Shown in pieces: positions 31,937-41,467 of a stretch of 64,000 bases of DNA. Each line of letters opens with the position of its first letter. The first letter of the stretch is position 1. Source of the DNA: Plasmodiophora brassicae (Eukaryota; Endomyxa; Phytomyxea; Plasmodiophorida; Plasmodiophoridae). Made by a program: the position numbers and the translations under genes. The DNA lies in contig JASFAU010000012.1 in NCBI GenBank assembly GCA_039704465.1, positions 310,001 to 374,000 of the forward strand, read 5' to 3'. Under the pieces are notes generated by a model. That model was given only the letters and a program-made list of their open reading frames with translations. It was not told where the DNA came from and ran no database searches.

Positions 31937-32479
31937 ACACTACGTTAGACTCTCTCACCTGTCCCAGCCTTCTAAAACCCATATGCGGTGACTTGATTTG
32001 TAACTTTTAGTTATAACTAGTTACAAATTAGTTATAACTAGTTATAACTCAGTCCACACGGCGGCCTATTGTAACTCGCAACCTTGGTGCTGCTGGTTGT
32101 ATGTACTTGTTGTTCGACACCTCGCAACCGAAAGATGAATCTAGGGACATCCCAGAGCACATCCGCAAACGCTTTGAAGGTGGAGCAGTACGGTTATGCT
32201 GTGGCAATCGGAGAACATTTCGATACTGACGTGGATAGGCATTAAACCGGATGATACAGCGTGCAATCGACACCGGTTTCCCTAACGATCAAATCCCTCG
32301 TCTACGCACCGCATATGTCTCTGGTATTTAGCTGGTGTGTGCGGACTCCGTGGTGGACCGTGACGGTTCGACCGTGTCCAGCTGACGTGGGTCGCGTACA
32401 ACACGTAGAAGCCGTGGGCGGGACCCAAGGCGGCACGTCCCGCCACCCATCTCATACGTACGGCACTACGGCCCCCAGC
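31937..32479. other. Junction between transposon block and host genes
   Basis: Contains a cluster of TAGTTATAACTA-type palindromes (about 32008-32050) shortly after the hAT stop, then ordinary sequence leading to the kinase start. An upstream open frame at 32261 is not needed for the kinase. No gene recognised. Confidence 0.45.
32008..32050. repeat. Cluster of short palindromic AT repeats
   Basis: AGTTATAACTAGTTA occurs twice with extra partial copies in about 43 bases. Position just beyond the hAT coding end suggests subterminal repeats of that transposon, but no terminal inverted repeat or 8 bp duplication was identified. Confidence 0.5.
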
Positions 32480-34226
32480 ATGGCTGTCCCGAGAACGCCT
32501 CGTGACGAAGACGGCTTCGTCCTGGTCAAGGCCGATGATGGGTCGGCCCCGCTGCCCGATCATGTGGCCCAACTTGCCGACTCCATGCAACGCGTCGATC
32601 TGAACGGTACATCACCTACAGAATCCGACGCGCAAACCGGTACCGCTGATGCCCATCCATCCCGACCTTGCCTGCCATGCACGACTCACCAGCGCGTCCC
32701 GGTTATCGATCGGCCCGCACGTCTGGGCGTCGAGAAACTGACGCATGCACCACTGAATCTTCGTGTATTCCCCGAGTCTCCGCTGTCACTGGACGAATTC
32801 GAGTTCGTGACCGGTGATCCGGGGTCGCTTGGGACCGGAGCCATGGGATCCGTTCTGCTAGCTCGATGGAAAACAAGGCCTGGACAGCCTTGGCGTGCCA
32901 TCAAGAAGGTGTCCAAGTTCCAGATCTGGAAGGATGACGACCCGGTGATGTTGTTCGAACAACTTTGGGACGAGGTGGAAGCGCTGATGACATTGCGCCA
33001 TCCTCATATCGTGCAGGTCGACGGCTACGTCGAAGATTACAAGTACATATATCTGATCATGGAGTATGCACCGAAGGGCGACCTGAACCAAGCGCTCAGC
33101 GACAAGAGTCGATTCGATGACAGTACGATATTGGTGGCATCTGCGATCCCTGCCAGGTCGTGCTTAATGTGCGCTCTTGGTGCTGTAGGAGACGCGGCAA
33201 GGCATGTTAGGTCTCTAGTTACTGCACTTCTGCACCTGCACAAACACGGGTATCTGCATCGAGACGTCAAGCCAGAGAACATGCTCCTTTCCGAGTCGGG
33301 CGACCTGCTGCTCGCCGACTTCGGCTGCGTGGCGACAGTACACTCGTCTCGAAAGAGTCTATGCGGCACGCGCTACTATCATTCGTACGAGATTGCACAG
33401 AGTGAGCCCCATGACGAGGCTTCAGACGCATGGAGTGTCGGGTACGCCATTCGTATCGCGTTTTCTGTTGTGAAACGGCAACATCTAATTTGTTTATATA
33501 TTGCAGCGTCGTCGCATACGAATTGCTTCACGGTAGAGGGCCTTTCGAATCCGATGTAGAATCCGATGACGAAGAGGATGGCGACGAAGAGGACGACGAC
33601 GGACAGGAGGATGATGATGATGATGAAGATGACGAAGTTGAGGATGGCAATGGCGACGGTGAGGACGTCGATACTGAACAGGTCGAAGCAACGGAGGACA
33701 ACTCAGATGATGCTGATGAAGACACTGAGTCTGAATACGGCGCTGCTGTTGACGGTGATGCAAAGGAGGCAGACGATGAGCGTGGCGCTCAGGTTTGATA
33801 ACACAATGTGCGTCCCGCCTGGATGAATCTGAATGGCTGTTTGCCATAGAGCGACAGTGATGATCGCTCACCGGCAGAGGACGCTCAATCGGACGGATCA
33901 GACGCTGCCGACAACGACGATACCGACGACGACGAAGATAGAAGAAGTGACGACGACGATTCCGATAACGATGCCGAATCGGAGGGCCAGGTTGCAGCAA
34001 TTTACGAGCGCATAACGTCGCTGCGGATCGTATGGCCCGAAGAGATCAGCGAATGTGCACGCGATTTCATCAGCAGGGTAACGCGGGGTGGTGTCGCAGA
34101 TGGGTTGCCGATGTGGCCGACTGACTGTTCGCCGTCTGACAGCTACTAGTCAAAGACAAGGGGCAGAGGATGACGCTGGAGGCAGCTCTCGATCATCCAT
34201 GGCTGGCGTCGCTACCTCCGTCATGA
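32480..34226 (+). CDS. Aurora-like serine/threonine protein kinase with acidic insert
   Basis: Five exons: 32480-33122, 33189-33441, 33507-33792, 33850-34077, 34143-34226; introns of 66, 65, 57 and 65 bp, all GT-AG and frame-consistent. The kinase has a Gly-loop (GSLGTGAMGSV), the Lys in WRAIKKV, the alpha-C Glu in DEVEALMTLRHPHIV, HRDVKPEN, ADFG, and CGTRYY in the activation segment. SYEI stands where most kinases have APE. After GRGPF, in the C-lobe, about 140 mostly Asp/Glu/Ser residues are inserted before the final helices (ARDFISR, LLVKDKGQRMTLEAALDHPWL). Activation-loop style is Aurora-like; a closer class is not certain. Confidence 0.85.
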
Positions 34227-34453
34227 TTCAACAATGGTATTGTGACGTATCAAACCGTGCCCCCAATATACGAGCGGCTACGTAGTCTGATCGGGACCCG
34301 GATATTTCAGCCTGGCCATGATCGTCGTGTGGGTGTCGCCCTGGGAGGCGCGTGCCCTCTGGCGTGCCGCATGTCAAATCGTGTGCGTCGTCAGTCGTCA
34401 TATAGTCGGCAAGCGCGCCCCGGTAATCCGTTGGCCACCGGATCCCACGACCG

Positions 34454-34735
34454 ATGGCGACTGCGTCCAACTACTACGTCAACGTGCGGCTGGCCGATAG
34501 CGACACGCGCCTCGTGCGCCTGGAGAGCTCCCGCGATTTCGAGAACGTTGTCGAGTACGTGATGCGTCACTCGCCCAAGTCGTTCCCGTTGCGGTCCAAG
34601 GTGTTCTTCACGTACGACTACAAGGGCGCGAAGGGTACCGTCAGCACACCGCTGGAGTTGCACCATGCCATCCACCTGGACAAGGCCGTCGACGACGAGC
34701 GCCTTGAACTGGTGCCAGCGACGAAGGCCCGCTGA
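34454..34735 (+). CDS. Small PB1-like beta-grasp protein
   Basis: A single-exon 93-residue ORF from the ATG at 34454. Pattern: a beta strand (YYVNVRLADSDTRLVRLES), a helix (FENVVEYVMRHSP), then KVFFTYDYKGAKGTVSTPLELHHAI, which resembles a PB1 domain's F-x-Y-x-D...G...T...EL...A. PB1 domains mediate front-to-back protein association. It stands 228 bp downstream of the kinase and converges on the PX-domain gene. Function otherwise unknown; the PB1 call is by shape only. Confidence 0.5.
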   Translation: MATASNYYVNVRLADSDTRLVRLESSRDFENVVEYVMRHSPKSFPLRSKVFFTYDYKGAKGTVSTPLELHHAIHLDKAVDDERLELVPATKAR

Positions 34736-34786
34736 TTGGCCTACCCGCTCATGGTCTATACACCGGGCAAGGCGAATGCCGGCTGG

Positions 34787-37060
34787 TTAGGGCAGCGCTG
34801 ATATATTCATGCCAGTGGAGATGTGCCGGTTGGCGTTGTCGAGCTGTATGAACGAGTGCAGGTCGGGGCAGGCCAGCGGCCCGCAGTTGATGACCTTCTG
34901 CAGGAAGGCCTCGAGCTGGGTGGCGCGCGCATCGGCGAACGCCGCCTGGGCGGTCGACTGCGTCAGCGACCAGGCGGGCAGGTCCGGCAGGACGTCCGAC
35001 GGGAACCGGCGTCGTAGGCACGCATGGAACTGCTTGAAGTCGTACATGGTCGCCGGCAGCACCCATTTGAGGTACTGCGCCGGCGTGAAGTACTCGCAGA
35101 TCTGCAAGGCGCCGGCGGGCGGTGCGTTCAGAGGCTGGGCGACGGGCGGGCGGGGCGCCCCCTGCAGGTGGCGTACGTACCTCGAACTGGTAGACGACCT
35201 CGGACTTGGGGTCGGACGCCTCCGAGTACTGCCAGTGCAGCAGGGTGACCTCGAACCTGTGCAGCGCCGTCTGGTCGTCGACGGGCGCGCCCGCCGGGCT
35301 GCCGGCCAGGGCCGCGCCCACATGGCCGTCGCACGGCTGCAGGAAGTCGTGCAGCGGGCGACACTCGAAGTAGTCCGTGTTGGCCAGCATCTGCAGGTAC
35401 ATGTCCAGGTGGCGGCGCCGGTGCTCCAGGAAGTCGGCATCTGCGCGCCACCAACATCAGGCACACACACATGATCGTCGAGGACCGCGTGACGACGGGC
35501 CCGGGCCGACCGACCGTGCACGTGGCCCAGGAAGGTCCTCGGCGGCAGCGATGGCAGCAGACGCGGGTCGAACAGTGCCGTCAGCGCCGCCTGCAGATCA
35601 TGGAACTGGCGGTACCGCCGCGACACGGACCAGCGCCCCGACACCGATCGCACCTGCAGGGCGCCCGTTCGCATCAGGCCCGCACTCGCGCCCTCTCTCT
35701 GTGTGTGTTGTGCACCTACATTGATGTCGTAGGTGGCCGTCGACAGGCCCTGGTCGACGTGGAAGCGGACGACGTCGGCGCTGATGATCCGCAGGCGCGC
35801 CTCGTCCGCCCGGTACCGCCTGACGTCGTCGTGCAGGTGCCGTCGCCCATCGAACATGACCCGGGACGGATCGGGAACGACATCGACGACGATCGTCGTC
35901 GGCGACGCTGACCGGTCCTGCGGGTCGGCATCGGCGGGCGCCGGCGGGGCCGGGGCGGGCACCGGCCCACCGACGATTGGGCGTCGATGTTCGTTGCAAC
36001 GCGCGACCCGTTCCATGTCGGCGAACATGGCCGGGCACTGGACGGCGGCCTGCAGCATGGCCTGTAGGACGACGGCGACCTGGGCGGCGGCCGGGCGCGC
36101 GTCACTGGCCGCCGTCCACGTCGGCAGGTCGCCCAGGTCGTACGGGCGGCCGGCCCGGGCATAGGCGGCGCGCAGGGCGGGCCCGATCCAGGCCAGGTCG
36201 CGCAAGCGGTGCGAGACAGTCCACTGGCCCGCATCGGCCGTGTCCACGTCGATCGCCACCTGGACGAACGGGTCGCCGTGGCCGTCGGTGCCCTCGGTCC
36301 ACGACACGACGTTCATCGAGGTGACCACCTGGCGCCGATCGGTCAGCGTCGACCCGAAGGGCGGCGTCGCCCCGAGCCACTGCGCCCACAGGTCCAGGCT
36401 CGACGCGGAACGCTGCTGCTGGTCGCCATCGTCGTCCCGCGGCGCCGGCAGCAGCAGCAGCGCGTCGAGCAGGGCGCCTGGGCCGCGCGTCGTCGCCGAC
36501 CGCCACGTCCAGGGGTTCACCCGGCGCGGCAGGGCGTCGGCGGCCAGCACCAGGACGAAGGCGACGCGGATCGACGACAGGGCGATGGCGGCCGCACTGG
36601 CGCTGGCCGACGCCCACAGGTCGACAACGGCGACAGGCAGGGCGGCGGCCCAGGCCAGGCGCAGGCCCCGGGTGGGCATCAGGCCGCGTCGGTGCAGCCG
36701 GGCGACGACGAGCGCCGTGTAGGCCCAGGCCAGGAGCTGGCAGGCGGCGGCGATCAGGTCGGCGGCGTCCAGGCCGGCCGAGCCGCCGACGCGGACGCCC
36801 AGGTCGAAGACGGGCGTCAGCGCCAGGACGAGGCAGGACGCCAGGCGCAGCTGGTAACGACGGGAGACGTGGCCAAGGACCAGGGGCGCCCGCGATCGTA
36901 CCGTGCGATGCAGGGCGGGGACGCTGGCCAGCAGGACGGCCACGGGGATCGACTCGACGAGCAGGGCGCGCCAGCAGGGCGTCAGCAGACCGTCCGACGA
37001 CCCCCCACCACACAGCGACAGGGACGCGCCGACCCTACAGCCCAGCGAGTCGGCGCCCAT
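34787..37060 (-). CDS. Membrane protein with ABCC-type TMD0 followed by PX domains
   Basis: Exons on the minus strand: 37060-35719, 35653-35515, 35440-35181, 35101-34787; introns 65, 74 and 79 bp. The N-terminus (to about residue 200) has LTPCWRALLVESIPVAVLL and further hydrophobic helices with the pattern of the MRP/ABCC N-terminal domain TMD0. A degenerate PX-like block follows (QWTVSHRLRDLAWIGPAL). Next is a clear PX (GRWSVSRRYRQFHDLQAAL, SLPPRTFLG, FLEHRRRHLDMYLQMLA). A third PX-like block ends the protein (VYQFEI, YDFKQFHACLRRRFP, LEAFLQKVI, LHSFIQL). PX domains bind phosphoinositides, so it probably sits on an endomembrane. No nucleotide-binding domain is present. Confidence 0.75.
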   Translation of the reverse strand: MGADSLGCRVGASLSLCGGGSSDGLLTPCWRALLVESIPVAVLLASVPALHRTVRSRAPLVLGHVSRRYQLRLASCLVLALTPVFDLGVRVGGSAGLDAADLIAAACQLLAWAYTALVVARLHRRGLMPTRGLRLAWAAALPVAVVDLWASASASAAAIALSSIRVAFVLVLAADALPRRVNPWTWRSATTRGPGALLDALLLLPAPRDDDGDQQQRSASSLDLWAQWLGATPPFGSTLTDRRQVVTSMNVVSWTEGTDGHGDPFVQVAIDVDTADAGQWTVSHRLRDLAWIGPALRAAYARAGRPYDLGDLPTWTAASDARPAAAQVAVVLQAMLQAAVQCPAMFADMERVARCNEHRRPIVGGPVPAPAPPAPADADPQDRSASPTTIVVDVVPDPSRVMFDGRRHLHDDVRRYRADEARLRIISADVVRFHVDQGLSTATYDINVGAQHTQREGASAGLMRTGALQVRSVSGRWSVSRRYRQFHDLQAALTALFDPRLLPSLPPRTFLGHVHGRSARARRHAVLDDHVCVPDVGGAQMPTSWSTGAATWTCTCRCWPTRTTSSVARCTTSCSRATAMWARPWPAARRARPSTTRRRCTGSRSPCCTGSTRRRPTPSPRSSTSSRYVRHLQGAPRPPVAQPLNAPPAGALQICEYFTPAQYLKWVLPATMYDFKQFHACLRRRFPSDVLPDLPAWSLTQSTAQAAFADARATQLEAFLQKVINCGPLACPDLHSFIQLDNANRHISTGMNISALP

Positions 37061-37514
37061 GGCGACCGTTCGTTGTACCTATTGTGCAACGACGATGGAC
37101 GAACTGGCTGAGGCGACTGTGTGCGGGCGGGGCGGGCGCGGGGGGCACATCCATCCAGATCCACGATACAGCCGCATCCGACACGGGGGCAGTGATGGGC
37201 GCGGGCACAGGCGCAGCCATTCTTCAGACCAGGTTGACAGGGGAGGGCGCGCGCGAGCACTTCACAGAGCGACCCAGGCGCACACCGGCACCAGGCGTGT
37301 GCCACCGGCATACAGCGCCACCACCACCCGCCACCAGGCCATGAACGAACGCAGCCAGGCCCTGTGGGTTGAACACGGCGTCAATTTATGCACAACAATA
37401 CAGCGGGCGTGTTCGTGCTGCATCACCTGCTCGGCCCTCACGCTGGTCGTGCACGCCAAGCCGACATGGTGCTGAACAGGACCGGGGTCACGTACGGGGC
37501 GACGGACGGGGCGG

Positions 37515-39461
37515 CTAACACCCATCGACGGACGACGGTGGCCTCGTCAGGCGTCGCAGGAAGGCGCGACGCCCACGTGCCAGGGATCGCAGCAGCACGA
37601 CGCGCTGATCGGCGCCCTGATTGGCCTCGCGCACCGTCGACAAGAGCTTGGACGCCGCCACGTCGTTGCGTGCCATCTCGAGGATGTCCTTGTCGGTCAG
37701 CGGGCCGTCCGGTTCCGGTTTCTTCCCGTTCGTCCTGGGCCGCTTGGGCGGGGCGGTCGCCCCCAGGAACCCGCGACAGTTGCCCGACCCGCACAGGCAC
37801 TGGACGTCGACGTCGCTGTACCGCGAGAACTTGTAGTCGAAGGTGACCTCGGCGCCGGCCGGCAGGTCCCGCAGCGCAAAGATGCCGAGCCTGGGCTGGC
37901 CGCGAACCATCCACAGCTGCGTCTCGCACGTCGGTTCGCAGCTGTGGTTCGTGAATCGCGACAGGTTGCCCTGCCGGGTCGCATCGATGTACAGGTCGCT
38001 CGAGATGGCCAGAATGTAAAAGTTGGATTCGCCGGCGTAGTCAACGTTCAGGCGCCGCGTCGACTCGACCTTGTCGACGAGCTATAGCAGCGAACAAACG
38101 TGGTGAGCGGGGCCGCACGTGCCAGAACGCATGCGCGCCCATACCTCCCCGACGTATTCCACGATGAGGTCGCCCTGCCGCACGTCCTGGTCTAGGCGAA
38201 TCCCCCAGCCCTTGTCGCCCATCTACAAGGCAGCCGATTGTTCAGTCGAGGGCGGGCGCCCCACACAGATGACACATGCGGCCGCCCCTCACATGCTGCA
38301 GGCTGATCTGGGCGCATTCCTGCCGCTGCAGCGCCTGGTTGTTGCACTGCACCGCCCTGCATTCGTCCGGGTTGCATTCGTGCCAGGTCATCCGGTTCTG
38401 GCAGTACTCGTCGCAGACGTCGACGCAGTCGCACACGTAGACGTCGTCGTCGATGAAGGTCTGCCCCCTGAGGCCAACACCTGTGCACAGCAGCGCGACC
38501 GTCATCATGCCATGCGCGTGCGGACGTGGCGGTGGCAGTAGCAGGCCGTCGTACTCTTTCGAATCAAGATGAAGGGCGGGGGCGCTAGCGTCGACGGCGG
38601 CGCCAACCTGCGCGCCTGGTCCAGCTCCAGCTCAGCGAGCCGTTCGTGCGCCATGGCAAACGGCAGGCGGAACGGGACGACATCGTGGAGCAGGTCGACG
38701 CCCGGGCCGACCGGCAGCGGCAGCACCGACCTGACAGCTGGGCGCGGATACGCCATGCCGGCGTACAGGCCGGACAGGTGGAGGGTCGGCGGCCGACGAG
38801 ATCGCGCGACAATCTTCAGTCCCATCGGGCCGCTCCGCCTCAGGTACCTGGACGCATTCCGCTGCTCAGCGCCCGCAGACGAACACAGAAACGCAGACGC
38901 CGTACTTGAACGCCTGCTGCACGTCCTTCGTCGTCTGCTGCCTCGTCTGCTGCTTCCTGGACACGACGCTGTCGTCGGCACCGGATCCGGGGTCGTCCTG
39001 CTGGCGAGGTCGACGACGCGTGCCCACCGGCGACTCTTCCGTGGCGGTGGTGGCCGGGGCCCGCGCGTCGTCCACCTCGTCGGCGGCCGGCTGGCGCGCG
39101 TCCCCCTCGTCGTCATGGTCGGGTTCGGATTCGGATTCGGACACGTACGCCTCGGGGCGCGCCGCATCCGACAGGTCGGTGGACGCCGACTCCTCGGGTC
39201 GTATACGGGGCGGCCGGGGCAGGAGCTCGCCCGCCAGCCTCGGGATGGCGAACGTGGCGATGGACAGCGGCGGTTTGACAGCGGGGTGGGCGACGCTCTC
39301 CAGCATCTTGCGGCGCTGCTCCGGCGTGTACGTCGGGGTCGCACGACGCCAGGGCCCCCATCGAGGCGCGGCGCCCGGTGGTCCACGACCCTGCACGGGA
39401 CCATCACCGCCGACGGGCAGGACGGCGGCGGGCACGCGGCGACAGGGCGCCTCCACCACAT
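37515..39461 (-). CDS. AWS-SET-postSET histone lysine methyltransferase (5' end uncertain)
   Basis: 3' exons on the minus strand: 38906 and upstream (acidic linker with VSESESEPDHDDEGD), 38847-38555, 38480-38293 (AWS: VCDCVDVCDEYCQNRMTWHEC...QCNNQ), 38222-38145 (KGWGIRLDQDVRQGDLIVEY), 38081-37515 (SET: NLSRFTNHSCEPTCETQLW, then EVTFDYKF; postSET: VQCLCGSGNCRGFLG). Introns 58, 74, 70 and 63 bp. NHSC and DYKF are the catalytic and cofactor-site motifs, intact. AWS plus postSET is typical of SETD2/ASH1/NSD enzymes, which modify histone H3. The N-terminus is not resolved and may extend to about 40440. Confidence 0.85.
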
Positions 39462-40463
39462 GGGCCTGGCGGCGATCGATGCGGCAGCAGGGTTTGCGGC
39501 AGGGCATCAGGCAGGCGGACGGCGCCGATGTGGGCAGGGCCGACGCCGACCTGGGTATACAGACGGTCGACAGACGGCGACGACGACAATGCCGATGATG
39601 ATGCTCGAGGTCATCGTCCGTCGACGCGTCATGACGGCGTGCCTCGTCCCGGATGCGACCGGTCGACGGCGACGAGCGCTGCGGCTGCCGCCGACCGATG
39701 CTGCTGGTCGACGGGTGCGGGCGCCCCGACAGCATCGGGGAGAGGCGTCCGCGGCGGGTGATAGGGTACGTCGCGTCCCCGTAGCCGCCGAGATGGCCCC
39801 CCGACGACGACGACGACGACGCGGGGCGCTGGACCGGTTCGGTTGCGCGGCGCCACGGGGCCTCCCACGCACGCAGGTGTCGCAGGCGGGAGCGAGGGGG
39901 GCGCGCCCCGCCGCACGCAACGCAACAGGCCCCACCCCCCAACCCAAAATCAACTGGTGATCTTCCTCTGGCGCCCGGGCCACCTCCTGCACCAGTGCAC
40001 CCGGGCAGCACCACGTAGTACCACCAGGGCCGCCCAGCAGGGAGGCGCGCACACGCCAGGGGTCGGCGACGTCGCGTCGCCCCTGGCAGAGTGGCACAGC
40101 TGCAGCGGAAGTGGAAGCAGCAGGGCGTCCGCGTCGACTTGATCAGTGCAGGGCCTCCGCGGGCGACGCGCGCACGCAGCAGTCCCCAGCATGTGTGCCG
40201 TTCGACAATGTCGTCGGGGGCGCCGTCCCGGCGGGCAAGCACGTATCTGCTGCCGCTGCTGCAGGCGGCAGGCGGCCGGCGCTGTTGTGCGCCACAACTG
40301 GCGCCGGCCGGCTGCCGGGCCGCGCGCTTCCCCTGAGGCTTCATCGGAACCAGGTCGGCGCAGGCAGCGGCGGTCGCCATTTTGGTGGCGTGCGCCGCCT
40401 CTATAGGGGACACACACGCACAACGTCCGGGAGACCGCACCGCCTCGCCGCCGCCGCCGCGCC
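39462..40463 (-). other. GC-rich stretch, possible N-terminal exons of the SET gene
   Basis: The minus strand is largely open in two frames (up to 40440), with low-complexity Arg/Pro/Ser-rich translations, a common effect of high GC. A 39589-39404 segment (VDRLYTQVGVGPAHIGAVRL) reads like coding sequence. No domain recognised, and no start codon can be chosen. It also contains the upstream region of the CUE gene. Confidence 0.35.
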
Positions 40464-41221
40464 ATGCAGGGCGCCAACGCCACTGCTGCGACGACGACGC
40501 TGCAGGGCATGTTCCCAGGCATTGACGCCGACGTCATCGCCCTGGTTCTCGACGTATGCGCCCGGGCCGCCGCCGATATCGTCCCGTCTCCCATGGTGGC
40601 CGCCCGCTTTGCTGACCGTGTCGTGTCCAGGCCAACGGCGGCAGCCTGGATCGAGCCGTGGATGTGCTCCTGGAGATGTCCAGCGAGGCGGCCGGCGCCG
40701 CCCAGGCCGCCCTGCCGGACGACTTCCTGCGCCCGCCCTCCTATTTCCGAATCGTTCGCGTTCTGGTCGGCCGCGTGTGCATACGCCCAATCACTAACGG
40801 CGCTGCTGTCTGGCTGGCCTAGAGAACGCGACCGTCCCAAGACGATGCCATCCTGCAGGACATCGTGTCGCAGGCCAGGCCCGGCGCCGACGGCCTGGCC
40901 CACCTGCGGCACGCGTCCGTCAGTGAACGCGTCTCACAGCTGGGCGCCGGTAAGCAACTGGGGGGCCGTCCTCCGTATCCTGCCCCTCATCGTCAATCGT
41001 ATGCGTTAGCGGCCCGGCAGCGCTTCGACCGACTCCGATCGCGCCTGTCCAACCGCCGGTCGGCCTCGCCGACGACAACCTCTCCATGTACGGGCAGGGC
41101 GCGTCGTGGGCCACCATGGCGCATCTCGATCTGATGACCCCCACCCACCCCCGTTCTGTGTGCAGTCTATGCGCTGACGAGCTTCGACGATCCCGAGGAC
41201 GACCAGCAGGCGCTGACGTGA
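40464..41221 (+). CDS. CUE-domain protein
   Basis: Proposed exons: 40464-40553, 40631-40753, 40823-40949, 41021-41102, 41182-41221; introns 77, 69, 71 and 79 bp. The spliced N-terminus has a CUE domain: LQGMFPGIDADVIALVLD then GGSLDRAVDVLLEMS, including the MFP motif and the C-terminal LL used to bind ubiquitin. A linker helix (DDAILQDIVSQAR) and a C-terminal ADDNLSMYGQGA segment follow. The protein is about 140 residues. The last intron's 3' site is ambiguous between 41165 and 41181; the latter keeps the acidic tail FDDPEDDQQALT. Likely a ubiquitin-binding adaptor. Confidence 0.7.
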
Positions 41222-41467
41222 ACGGGCCCCATCCTGCTGGGCATGGCCTCGCTTGTGCGCGCGTACACACACATATTTGCTTACGTATACGCTGATGTGG
41301 ACGGCGGCGACCTCCGCCATCCCGACCATCTGCCCTGTCACCTGCGTACACTACTCGTCGGCCGGTGCAGGGCTTCCATGGGCCAAACTCGACGCGTGTA
41401 TTGAGACATGGGCGGCTAACACGTATGACGACGGGGGGGCCAAGCGGGCGGCCGGGTGGGGCGGCAT

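Noticed and set aside
32261..32479. Upstream extension of the kinase ORF
   Set aside because: It is open but has no ATG with supporting context; the ATG at 32480 gives a complete kinase with an ordinary N-terminus.
36209..37111. Long plus-strand ORF opposite the TMD0-PX gene
   Set aside because: Gly/Arg/Gln-rich shadow of a GC-rich coding strand, with no domain; the minus strand has clear domains and consistent introns.
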